NCBI GenBank assembly: GCA_900095095.1
Contig: FMBT01000065.1
Span: 1-35,216 of the forward strand
Length of the DNA stretch: 35,216 bases
Origin: Fragilariopsis cylindrus CCMP1102
Lineage: Eukaryota > Bacillariophyta > Bacillariophyceae > Bacillariales > Bacillariaceae
Direction of reading: 5' to 3'
The position numbers and the translations under genes were made by a program. Numbering within the stretch: the stretch's first letter is position 1; every line of letters begins with the position of its first letter. Below are positions 9,989 to 19,012 of this stretch, one piece after another. A model generated the notes under the pieces. The model saw nothing but the letters and a program-made list of their open reading frames with translations, did no database searches and was not told the origin of the DNA.

Positions 9989-12900
9989 CTATCTTCTTCC
10001 ACGCCTACCACCACTACTTCTACCGCCGCCACCTCCTCCTTTCCCTCTACCTTTGCCGCCACCTCTCCCACCAGCCCTATTGTTGCCATCACCACCACCA
10101 CTTCTAGTAGGGACACGTTCCGGAGCCATTGCCTTGCCATCTGCGTCCATTGTCAGAATAGCCTTCACTGCGTCAATGATACCGGCTCCTTCTTCGGAGA
10201 AATCTATCTTTGGATTCTCTACCTTATGCTTTAAAATTCCATCCAGCACTTCCCTCAATTCCATAACCAATAGATGATCGCGTCGAGGACACTTGAATCC
10301 AAGCCACCCATCCAGTCGCAAGACGCTTTCAGTGCTGCCTCTTGGACAAGCCTCAACTTCCATCCTTCCTCCGCCGAATAGAATCAATGCATATGGACTA
10401 ACTGGTGTAGCATCTCGTATATAAACCCTCGTTGTCTTGACCCTTTCATGATACACTAAGTATTTAGAAGACAGAGCACCCTTTGCCTTCCCCGTAATAC
10501 AGCTTGGATGGAGCGCCATTTCCTCCTGTTTCTCCCCATCCTCCACCCTAGCTTTCAGGGTCATTCCTCCACCGCCACCTTTCTTTCCGCTAGAGCTTTT
10601 GCCATCATCGACAATGACTATTTGCGGGAACAAAGCAGCAACTAGTAGTGCCTTTAACAACGGAAGCGACTTTTCGAATTCATTTTCGTCGTTTGCTCCT
10701 AGCAGTTCTCGTTCCTCAGGTTCTGCCTCGACAGCTTCTTCAGCGGGATCCTTAACTGGCTGTTCAACCTTTGGCTTAGGATTCTTGCATTTGAAGCAAG
10801 ATCGAGCGTTACGAGCAAAATTGTTGACTTTGCATTTTGGGCATTTCCAATCGCCGTCGTCACCATTCTTGCCACTGCCGCCACCCAATCCCTTTTCGAG
10901 TGCCAGGGCGACGCCGTCGTTACCACCATTTCTTCTCCCGAGAGCCTCGACAGCCCGACTTCTCAAGTTAGGACGAACGAATCCTGCCGCAGACAGCAGT
11001 TCTAAAAACTGCCTCTTCAAACCTGCAATTGTCTGGATCGTTTTGATGCTGAGAAAGTTCTCTCGGCAAAAATCATATCTCGATTTTCCCATCGCATCCA
11101 CCTGCTTGTACGCATTCAGAACGGTCAAGTGATCGGATTGCGCTGTCGCAAAGGTCATTTTGGCACGATCCGCCTCTTCTCGTGCTGATATGGGTGACAT
11201 GAAAGGGTTACGATACGAAAGCGTTGCCGCAATGGTCAAAGCATCGTCAGTGACACCAAACATGGCTCCCAAAAGAATAAGTTTCCCAATTCTACAATCG
11301 ACGGGCAGCGTTGAAAGATGAACACCTAAGGTGGTCAGTTCCTCTTTCTTACTGCTCTTGCTAATTGTCATGGCCTCCAAAAATACCAATTCCTCCACAG
11401 CTCTCTCTACTGCTTGAGGAGCCGGTGGTTCCACCAAGCGAGCACATACTTCGGCCGCTGTTCCAGGATATTGAAGTGCCTTTATCCTCAACACGAGTTG
11501 CTCCAGAGGCACTCGTTGCACCTCGGGTGCCTGCGCCGCCATGGTAATTTTCTCGTGTCGATGTTTGGTAAACAAATGAACCGCTACTCCCTCCCGAACA
11601 CGACCCGCACGACCACGACGTTGTCGAGCATTGGACCGCGCCACCAAACAATCTTCCAGAGACGACATGCGCTTGAGTGGATCGTACCGATTCTCTTTCA
11701 TGCGACCCGTATCCACCACAAAGGCAACATCATCAATGGTAATGGCTGTTTCCGCAATATTCGTCGCCAATACTACCTTGCGAATTCCTTTGGGAGGGCG
11801 GGTAAAGACAAGGCGTTGTTCTTCGGGGGGAATAGTCGAATGAATGGGCAAAATCCATTCACGTGCGGCCTGTGACGATGTGGATTTGACGAGCAGTTCT
11901 TGAAGCGTTGTAATCTCCTTTATTCCGGGAAGAAAGACCAGAATGGCAGAAGATGTAGTATCTATCTTGGAATCACCACCAGTACTATTCTTCTGTTGTT
12001 GTTGCGGATTATTATTCTTGGTATTGTTTCTCTTGGAGCCATTCAAATAATTCGTCGCTTCTAAGGGAGACTTTAAATTACACAACCACTGAATGGTATC
12101 AACGACAAGATCATAATCAATGGCGTTGTGATCGAGTCTGCTGAGTGCCGCTTGTGTATTGGACGAGTACTGTGTGTAGCGAGCCGTCAATTCTTGCTGA
12201 GTCAATTCCATATCGTCGCGATCCTCCACGGGGACGACTGCATTCTTATTGCCATTTTGCTGTTGTGGTCCCTTTGTGCTGGAACTTTTATCTTGTTGCG
12301 ACCTTTGACACTTGAAGCATGCGTTGTTTCGTGCAAAATTGTTGGCCTGACAACCCAAGCATGTCCAATCTCCCGGTTTCTTGTCGACAGCTTTTGTTTT
12401 ACTATAGCCACCACCACCACCACCACCACCACCTTTTTGACCACCACTACCACCTTTTTTACACCAATCTTCATTGCCTTTCACAACATGCCCCGTCACT
12501 TCAAGCGCATCTTCCAAATACAATTCTGTGACGGGAAATGTTCGTCCTGGAAATTTCACACTAGGCGCACCCCAAAAATAATCGTGAAAGAGCGAAGCAT
12601 CGAGTGTGGCCGACATTAAGACAACCTTGAGTGGCCTATCGGTGGTTCGTTTGGGCAACATATCTCGAAGTACCATGAGCAAAAAATCACTTTCAATAGA
12701 TCGTTCGTGGACTTCGTCAACAAAGACGTGCGTGACATTATTGAGGGTCGGATCCTCTTCCAATCGTTTCAACAATATCCCTGTCGTACAAAATAAGAGT
12801 CTTGTATTGGGTGTTGCTTTTGATTCTAAACGAATTGTATATCCGACTGTCTTGCCAATCGTCTCACCACGTTCGGCAGCAACTCGTTCTGCCACCGACA

Positions 12901-13432
12901 TGGCCGAAATTCGTCGTGGTTGTGCAATGATAATATTACACGCGATGCCTTTGGATGCAGCATCTTCCAAACAAAATTGGGGGACTTGTGTTGTTTTTCC
13001 CGATCCCGTTTCTCCTTCGACAACGGTAACTCTATTATTGGCAATGGTTTTCAATAGTGCATCTTTAAAATTGTACACTGGTAGACCGCGGCGTTGGTCT
13101 CCCATAGGACCCATGTTATCTGTTCCAGCAATCATAGGAGGAGGTTCGAAGTCGGGGGACGATCGAGAGCGGCGATTATTAGGACGACGAGGTGCTGTTG
13201 TACTAGTAGTTGTTGTTGACTGTTTGTTGTTCTGATTTGGATTTCCATTTGTCATGGGAAATAAGGCATCGGCTTGTTGTTGGGTGGTAGCCGTGTCATT
13301 ACTATTGCCCAATAATCCCAGTAGATTGGGATTGGAAGCGGAGGACGATAACAGTGCTTCCTTGATGACGTTGTGAGCTTCTCCTGTCAATCCCACAGAC
13401 GCGACAGGCATCTTTTTCATAATATTTTCCAT
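9989..13432 (-). CDS. DExH-box RNA helicase (DHX-type) with two RanBP2-type zinc fingers and an RGG tail
   Basis: Intact ORF of 1147 residues. RecA1 has motif I GETGSGKTTQ (140-149), Ia QPRRISAMSVAERVA (171-185), II DEVH (239-242) and III MSATLD (273-278). RecA2 has LVFLPGIKEI (498-507), motif V ATNIAETAITIDD (556-568) and VI QRRGRAGR (604-611). The HA2/winged-helix region (about 650-820) and OB-fold (about 915-1070) follow, as in DEAH/RHA helicases of the DHX9/DHX36/DHX57 group. Two RBZ zinc fingers with the W-x-C-x2-C...C-x2-C pattern lie at 356-375, inside an approximately 190-residue low-complexity insertion between RecA1 and RecA2, and at 862-882. The C-terminus (1110-1147) is Gly/Arg/Lys-rich. 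RBZ fingers usually bind single-stranded RNA or ubiquitin. Expected role: ATP-dependent remodelling of RNA or RNP. The exact orthologue is undetermined. Confidence 0.93.
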   Translation of the reverse strand: MENIMKKMPVASVGLTGEAHNVIKEALLSSSASNPNLLGLLGNSNDTATTQQQADALFPMTNGNPNQNNKQSTTTTSTTAPRRPNNRRSRSSPDFEPPPMIAGTDNMGPMGDQRRGLPVYNFKDALLKTIANNRVTVVEGETGSGKTTQVPQFCLEDAASKGIACNIIIAQPRRISAMSVAERVAAERGETIGKTVGYTIRLESKATPNTRLLFCTTGILLKRLEEDPTLNNVTHVFVDEVHERSIESDFLLMVLRDMLPKRTTDRPLKVVLMSATLDASLFHDYFWGAPSVKFPGRTFPVTELYLEDALEVTGHVVKGNEDWCKKGGSGGQKGGGGGGGGGYSKTKAVDKKPGDWTCLGCQANNFARNNACFKCQRSQQDKSSSTKGPQQQNGNKNAVVPVEDRDDMELTQQELTARYTQYSSNTQAALSRLDHNAIDYDLVVDTIQWLCNLKSPLEATNYLNGSKRNNTKNNNPQQQQKNSTGGDSKIDTTSSAILVFLPGIKEITTLQELLVKSTSSQAAREWILPIHSTIPPEEQRLVFTRPPKGIRKVVLATNIAETAITIDDVAFVVDTGRMKENRYDPLKRMSSLEDCLVARSNARQRRGRAGRVREGVAVHLFTKHRHEKITMAAQAPEVQRVPLEQLVLRIKALQYPGTAAEVCARLVEPPAPQAVERAVEELVFLEAMTISKSSKKEELTTLGVHLSTLPVDCRIGKLILLGAMFGVTDDALTIAATLSYRNPFMSPISAREEADRAKMTFATAQSDHLTVLNAYKQVDAMGKSRYDFCRENFLSIKTIQTIAGLKRQFLELLSAAGFVRPNLRSRAVEALGRRNGGNDGVALALEKGLGGGSGKNGDDGDWKCPKCKVNNFARNARSCFKCKNPKPKVEQPVKDPAEEAVEAEPEERELLGANDENEFEKSLPLLKALLVAALFPQIVIVDDGKSSSGKKGGGGGMTLKARVEDGEKQEEMALHPSCITGKAKGALSSKYLVYHERVKTTRVYIRDATPVSPYALILFGGGRMEVEACPRGSTESVLRLDGWLGFKCPRRDHLLVMELREVLDGILKHKVENPKIDFSEEGAGIIDAVKAILTMDADGKAMAPERVPTRSGGGDGNNRAGGRGGGKGRGKGGGGGGRSSGGRRGRR

Positions 13433-13478
13433 ATTAGTATTTTGATTCTGAACCGCACCGCGATTTTTATTGTTATTT

Positions 13479-13712
13479 TTACTTTATTGTTTTGTTGTGA
13501 TTGGCCGATTTGATTGCGGATTTTGCCCCTCCATTATCGTTGCGTCTGCCAGTTTTATCGGCACCATTCTTCCCGCTGCCTCCTCCGCCTTTGCCACCCC
13601 CGCCTTTTTTCACGACCAATCGTCCATTCTTGTAGTTCCCGTAGTTCAAAGGAACACCATACTTGTCGGTTTTGATGCCAGCTTTGGACGACTGCTTCCT
13701 CTGGGAGTTCAT
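13479..13712 (-). CDS. short Gly/Lys-rich ORF, possible 5' coding part of the helicase gene
   Basis: A 77-residue ORF with an ATG start lies 46 bp upstream of the helicase start, on the same strand. It begins MNSQRKQSSKAGIKTDKYG, contains VPLNYGNYKNGRLVVKKG, and continues with a Gly/Lys-rich linker. The composition matches the helicase linkers. Its frame differs from the helicase frame by +1, and no clean GT-AG intron joins them. Two missing bases in the A-rich stretch at 13460-13490 would fuse it to the helicase. It is therefore either the true N-terminus, a separate small protein or an upstream ORF. Confidence 0.35.
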   Translation of the reverse strand: MNSQRKQSSKAGIKTDKYGVPLNYGNYKNGRLVVKKGGGGKGGGGSGKNGADKTGRRNDNGGAKSAIKSANHNKTIK

Positions 13713-15117
13713 AATTGTTGTATAGGTGATTGTTTGTTGTTATAGTAGTCGGTGTCGTCGTCGTCGTCGTCGTCTGGTTGTGCTTTTTACTTTCTTTTAA
13801 TTTGAACAACAAAGGTATGTTTATGACTGCGAGACTACGTAGGAATCAATCACACATCATGAATGACAAAACAATTCGATGGATTCATTCGAATGATTGG
13901 TGCTCACGCACAGTGCGCGCTAATAGTGTGATTGTTGTGTCGTACCTTAATACGGAGGTAGCTTACATATAGTACATAAGACATGCTTTCCAATAGGATA
14001 ATGTATATAATATATATATAATAGGCATAGACAGAGCTCTACAGCAAGTTTGTGCTATACATTGAAGATGCAATAATTCAATTGATAATGGGTCTCCTAG
14101 TAGCAGCAGAACCAAGTGCAGTAAAAGATCCACTATAATAATATGATCCACAGTTCTGCTGTTATGCACTGCCCACACCTTCTGTTATGCACCACCCAAA
14201 CAAAGAAATATTCCAATAACCCATTGACAAATGTGTACATCAGGTTAAAGAAAAAGCAATCATCAAGCAGAGTAATCCCAGTAATAAAGAAAGTCAAACA
14301 TAAGGTCAATCACTTGATAACAACATTGTACATTAAATTAGGAAAGAAGAGATCAACTAGCAGAGAAAAAACAGTACTAGAGGTGGAGACGCAGAAGATT
14401 GATGACAGATTTGGAGATGAACCAATATAGTAACTAGTAATGTAGAATAATTTGGCAGGTCTACCGTTGACTCTCTGTCTTTCTAAGACTTTGAGGAGCG
14501 AAGAGGCAGCTATTAAATAATAAGTTATATATGTTATGCACCACCCACACCTCCCTATGATGTGTCAAAATTGAGCTCTCTGTATTGGTTTGCACCCTTC
14601 TTGACTATCCAGGAAAATTTCTCTTTCCCCTTGTATTTAGTGCTACATTCATTAGAGCAATGCAATGTCATAAAACAGAAAAATAAACTCATATACACCC
14701 AAATAAGCCTCAAAGCCCAAACAAGAGTGTTAGCACCTCTGCCAGAAAGAAACTGGCATACATGCTAATTATTCGATGTCTCTGTAATTAACTGCCATTA
14801 TGGTGGATTATAGAATCATACCAGGATGCCTAGATACATTATGTCTAGGATATTGTAAATAATAGACTATAGTAGAGAAGATGTTCATACTGTAGGGGGG
14901 GGGGGGGGGGTTGCTATGGCGCTCTCAAGCATTGGCAGAGTGAATGAAAGTTCAGGGCAAAGTTGACTATGGAGTCAAGAAACAAATGATATACAGTATG
15001 ATGATACTAAAGTATAATGTAGTAACTAGTCACAAATCTATAATAGAGTCATAAAAATTCAAATTTAAATAAATTAAATGAAAGTCTATAATAAATAATA
15101 ATAAAAAAGAAAATAAT
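13713..15117. other. gene-poor spacer with microsatellites and a poly-G run
   Basis: The helicase upstream region has a TCG/GTC microsatellite at about 13753-13772. Three copies of a 20-bp motif, annotated separately, lie at 14161-14552. A long G homopolymer sits at about 14896-14910. The ORF at 14143-14430 is Lys/Ser-rich with a weak internal repeat (VYIRLKKKQSSSR / LYIKLGKKRSTSR) and no known domain. The ORF at 14562-14768 looks random. No gene is called. Confidence 0.5.
14161..14552 (+). repeat. three copies of a 20-bp motif
   Basis: GTTATGCAC(T/C)(G/A)CCCACACCT occurs at 14161-14180, in shortened form at 14184-14201 and again at 14533-14552. The first two are nearly adjacent; the third is about 330 bp away. 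Function unknown. Confidence 0.75.
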
Positions 15118-16188
15118 CTAATAGAAAGTAAACACCTTTCCTGCAATCAAATCACCGCTGTATGGTTTGACGATTTCTCCAAGTAATGGAATCGATCCTG
15201 GAATAGTTTGTTCCAAAATGAAACCAAAGATACCCAACATAGCTAATCGTCCATTATTAATTTCTGCAACCAATCCACGTGCTTTGGCTTCCTCACTTCG
15301 ATTCTTACTTTGTCCAAATGGATCGAATAAGTCAAATGGTACAGGATGAGGGATTGCTGTACCGAATTTTGGGAATGCACCAGGCTTTCCACCCTTCATG
15401 TAATGTTGTTGATAATACTTTCATCTGTTAATGAACTTGCTAGTTCACTATAGACTTCTAGGAAACCAATTAATGTAATAATTTGATGCTTACTTTCAAT
15501 TGGTAATGCCGCCCATTGTTCTGGTGGCGACAGATCCGAACTTGGGAATGGTGTACCGTCCAATTTCATTGGCCATGGCCATTGAAAATTTGATTGGACA
15601 CAATATCCAACAAATGCAAACATAGCAACACGACCATGCTTCAATTTTTAAATTTTAAATTCAATTCGAATAAATTCATTGGTAAATCAATCGTTTCGTT
15701 TTTCAAATTCGTAATAACAATTATAAGTGAGAGACGCATATTATCATACATCAATATGGATAAGAAAAACACAATCGATCGAACTTGAAAACGGTAGAAG
15801 ACATCGAACGATCGATCGAACTAAAGCAAAGCGATCGACATGAAAAAATTATATCCATCCCACGCACACAAATATATATAATCAACGTCAAACTTTAGTA
15901 CGGTGTAGTAATGTAAAATGTAGATCAAAAAAAGAAAACTTACTTGATTTCAGCATGTCTCAGGAATCCAACTGTCGCATCATCACCAGCTTCCCAAAAG
16001 TTCCATGTACTTAATTTCAGTGGATCATAATACTTAATAGAAGGATTCAAATCTGCTGCTAAACTTTCTAAATCAGCTTGTGCCGAATTAACAGCAACAG
16101 TACTACTACGAGGGGCACTACTACTACTTCCCGTAAAGGCAGCAGCAGTAGCAAGAGATACAAGGAGTACGGTAGCGGTAGTCTTCAT
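15118..16188 (-). CDS. fucoxanthin-chlorophyll a/c binding protein (LHC superfamily), frame broken
   Basis: Exon 1 is 16188-15944, the intron about 15943-15639, and the remainder 15638-15118, for about 247 residues. A short signal-like start ends in TAAAF|TG, the diatom plastid cleavage pattern. Helix A has AEIK-HGRVAMFAFVGY, helix B LIGFLEVYSELAS, and helix C EINNGRLAMLGIFGF. The E/N/H chlorophyll ligands and the HYMKGGKPG loop typical of FCPs are all present. It would bind chlorophyll a/c and fucoxanthin in the thylakoid antenna. Two oddities. Joining GTAAGT to the only nearby AG gives a frame one base short, since an extra G would be needed before CATGG. A second shift near 15419-15421 (an AAA run) separates ...SSLTDE from KYYQQHYMKGG. 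Both fit single-base deletions. The subclass (Lhcf, Lhcr, Lhcx) was not decided. Confidence 0.9.
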
Positions 16189-16663
16189 GGTTTAGACGAG
16201 TTTTGTTTGGTTTGTATTGATTTGAATTGTACAGTAGACGAATATCGTTCTTGAAAAGCTCATCAAAACAAACAAAGACAAGATGATGTGATGGCTTGAC
16301 ACAAACGTTTTGTCGACCGTAGTGTTTGTACGATAAAAAGGAAAGCGCATATCTTCCCTTCAGTAACTTCAATAATCTTCATATCGAGTCCCGTATTTGT
16401 ATTCATGAATAAAATAGAGACTAGTTCAAATCTAATGAAGAAAGGGTCCTATCAATCAAGCCGACAGTACAATAATGTACTTCCCCCTTTTGTTAAAACC
16501 AAGCACCCCACCTACCCCTCCCAATATATTTTTTATATTGCTGTACTGTACTTTTTTTGCAATTCGTATAAAGTGCTTCAATAAATAAAGTAGCAGGTAA
16601 CGACGTTAGAGAGTACAAAGGAGTAGAGAGAGGCGTGGGCGCTGCAGAATACCATAAACTATC
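16189..16663. promoter_or_regulatory. intergenic region between the divergent FCP and Cys-rich genes
   Basis: This approximately 475-bp interval lies head to head between the FCP gene (-) and the gene starting at 16664 (+), so it must hold both promoters. No unambiguous TATA box or known light-response element could be fixed by eye. A pyrimidine/C-rich tract lies at 16482-16525. Confidence 0.4.
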
Positions 16664-17393
16664 ATGGTAACGACCACCGTGACCGCAGCATCAACAGAGG
16701 CAACAAGGATGGACGACGATCACGACGACGGTGTTGTTCACCACCTGTCGTACCGGAAAAGAAGAAGAGAAAGAAGAAGAAGAAGAAGAAGCACGTTTCG
16801 CTTCGTCGTCATCATCATTGTCTTTGTTTTTCTCATCAATTTCAATCTTATTCCAAACAACAACAACAACAACATTATAATAATAATAATAATAATAATA
16901 ATAAGAATGGAGTATCCGCCACAGTAATCGACGAAGATACTAATAATTGTGCAGATGAATTTGAAAATTGTGTCACGAATCGTGATTGTTGTGGCCATAT
17001 AGAATGCATTACAGGAGATTGGCAATATACAACTGATAGTACTGTTTATCAGAACGATCACGTACATTAGATATACAAACAAAAGGTTTGAAATTGAATG
17101 TGAATGAAATTATAATATTATTAAAAGATTATATCTATCACCATCCTAGTATAACAATTTCTGTTCCACAAGAAGACGAAGAAACTTTCTTTTCAAAGAT
17201 TGCATATAAATACCGTCATGATATACCAAAACTGATTGTAAAACTTGAAAGAAAGTATAATATTAAAGATTTAATGCTATTACCGAATTTGATGGACGAT
17301 TTTATTATAAATAATAATGATGATAAGAAGAAGAAGGAACAACAATCATCATCCTCATCCTCATCCTCCTCATCGGAACTTAATAATGAATAA
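16664..17393 (+). CDS. Cys-rich secreted or membrane-anchored protein, unknown family, frame broken
   Basis: Read across two one-base shifts this forms one gene. Segment 1 (ATG 16664) encodes an acidic start, an Arg-rich patch (RKRRRERRRRRR) and a hydrophobic anchor (FRFVVIIIVFVFLINF, about 16798-16845). An N/Q-type microsatellite linker follows. Segment 2, in another frame from about 16900, reads NGVSATVIDEDTNNCADEF and continues with the pattern C-x6-C-x5-CC-x4-C. Segment 3 begins near 17043 with C-L-S-E-R-S and runs to 17393. It includes FFSKIAYKYRHDIPKLIVKL and a Ser-rich tail. Together this gives six Cys with knottin-like spacing, suggesting a disulfide domain outside the membrane (type II topology). 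The first break is in the AAC/ATA repeats, the second at ACTGTT (17041-17046). Whether the break is real or an assembly error is unresolved. Confidence 0.55.
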
Positions 17394-17755
17394 TATATAT
17401 TGCACTACAATAAGTATGATGATTTCTAATTAGTGTAAGACTGTAGGGTATATGATACTAGATCTATAGACTAGCTAGAGTCTTGCTACGTTGTATTGAA
17501 TAATCTTGGTAAATCGTATACTACTAGCGTTAAATTATTGTAGTGAAATCGGGCTACCTTCTCCCCGTCTATCTTAATCTATACTTGGTTTTCAACAGTT
17601 TATTAGTATTCAACCTTTTAGATATTTTAATCATGGGTTTCATCTTAATTGTTGGAACCAATGAACATAATTGATTTTAAAAAATGAATGTTTACCTGTT
17701 TACTTCTTTTATTATTATATATATTGTTGATGCATCATTTCTTTACTACATCACA
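17394..17755. other. AT-rich spacer between convergent genes
   Basis: The 3' flanks of the Cys-rich gene (+) and the DUF6824 gene (-) meet here. Nothing beyond AT-rich sequence was seen. Confidence 0.5.
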
Positions 17756-19012
17756 TCACAGTATTGATTTTTCTTTTGTATAAATCATATCCCTGAACGC
17801 GTGTCCAACTTTTTCACGAATTTGTTTTTCTTCTAATGGTTGATACGTACTTTCTCCAACTTTTTTTAAAAATCGTGCCCCAACATCATGCTCTAATATA
17901 TCCATAACAGATTTAATTACATATGTTTTATCCTCCCTTGTCGGCGCATCCACGTAACTTTGTAAATTCATCATAATAGTCACACGAAATCTTTTGTTCC
18001 CACACCAATTATGTGATCCACTATTCCGACCACAAATAATATCATACGGCATTGGTTTTTCGATCACAAGAACCCCCTTATCCTTGTCTTCGTTTTTGTC
18101 TTTGTCCATATTGTGAGTATTTGTATCCCTATTTCCTACTGGTGGTGATTTTTTTGATGATACTTCCATAGTAGCAGCAGCAGCAGCAGCATCAGCAGAG
18201 GAGGACTTGGTGGTTGTTAAGTTTTGTTGTTGTTGTTGTTGTTGCAGTTGCAGTAGCTGCTGTTTTTTTTGTTTTAGTTTAGATATTATATCATTGCTGT
18301 CTTTAATAAATGAGCTAGTAGAACAAAAAATATTCGGAGCAGACATCGACTGTGTGTGTTCTGCGCCGCCGAATTTCACAGCATCGGAACAAAGAACATT
18401 CGGAGCAGACATCGACTGTTTGTGTTGTGCGCCGCTGACTTTCATAGCAGTTGATTCTTCCTGGTGTATGGTCCCATCATAGGAACAAAAAGGATCCGAA
18501 ACAGACAACGACTGTCTGTGCTGTACGCCACCACCGACTTTCTTAGCTGCAGATACTTCCTGGTGCATGAGCTCAGCATTATTATCAGAACAAAAAACAT
18601 CCGAAGGAGACAACGATGTAGACATTATAACATCATCATTCGGTTGTTGTTTAAATATTACTTCCATTTGTTCTCCATCGAATATACTTCCTTTCGTTCC
18701 TTGAAGTACACTTACTTCTTTTTGATCATCATCAATATTTAATGACATGCCGGGCATCTCCGGCTTATCAAAGACGTCAACGAGTTCATCTCCACCAAAG
18801 ATACTTCCTTTCTGACCATCATCCGTGAATGATAGTATACTTTCAATACTAAGACGTTTCAATTTTTTACTGTCATCTTTCATGGGATCATCTTTCATGT
18901 GATTATTATTGTTCATCATTACCAATATACTTTCAATACTAAGACGTTTCAATTTGTTACTATCATCTTTCATGTGATTATTACTGTGATTATTATTGTT
19001 CATCATTACCAT
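17756..19012 (-). CDS. DUF6824-domain protein (diatom-typical), with Ser-rich repeats
   Basis: 418 residues from the ATG at 19012; the ORF can be opened further only at a TTG. The C-terminal domain (about 321-408) shows the DUF6824 hallmarks: PYDIICGRNSGSHN, GNKRFRVTI, YVDAPTREDKTYVI, then GARFLKKV and REKVGHAFRD. This domain is known mostly from diatoms, has an unknown mechanism, and is often suspected to be regulatory or DNA-binding. N-terminal features: two copies of KLKRLSIESIL (within residues 1-60) and two GSIF(G/D)G motifs. Four copies of a roughly 30-residue unit contain Q-S-(L/M)-S-x-x-x-x-(F/L)-C-S, for example QSMSAPNIFCS (about 130-245). A poly-Gln/Lys stretch (KLKQKKQQLLQLQQQQ) and a poly-Ala run follow. 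The RLSIES and QSMSAP words look like kinase-site repeats; that is inference. Confidence 0.82.
   Translation of the reverse strand: MVMMNNNNHSNNHMKDDSNKLKRLSIESILVMMNNNNHMKDDPMKDDSKKLKRLSIESILSFTDDGQKGSIFGGDELVDVFDKPEMPGMSLNIDDDQKEVSVLQGTKGSIFDGEQMEVIFKQQPNDDVIMSTSLSPSDVFCSDNNAELMHQEVSAAKKVGGGVQHRQSLSVSDPFCSYDGTIHQEESTAMKVSGAQHKQSMSAPNVLCSDAVKFGGAEHTQSMSAPNIFCSTSSFIKDSNDIISKLKQKKQQLLQLQQQQQQQNLTTTKSSSADAAAAAATMEVSSKKSPPVGNRDTNTHNMDKDKNEDKDKGVLVIEKPMPYDIICGRNSGSHNWCGNKRFRVTIMMNLQSYVDAPTREDKTYVIKSVMDILEHDVGARFLKKVGESTYQPLEEKQIREKVGHAFRDMIYTKEKSIL

Noticed and set aside
12606-13235. 209-codon plus-strand ORF inside the helicase, with 10599-11132 similarly
   Set aside because: Exact antisense of conserved helicase coding sequence; its translation has no domain, so it is a shadow.
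14143-14430. Lys/Ser-rich 95-codon ORF with weak internal repeat
   Set aside because: No ATG context, domain or neighbour support; probably spacer.
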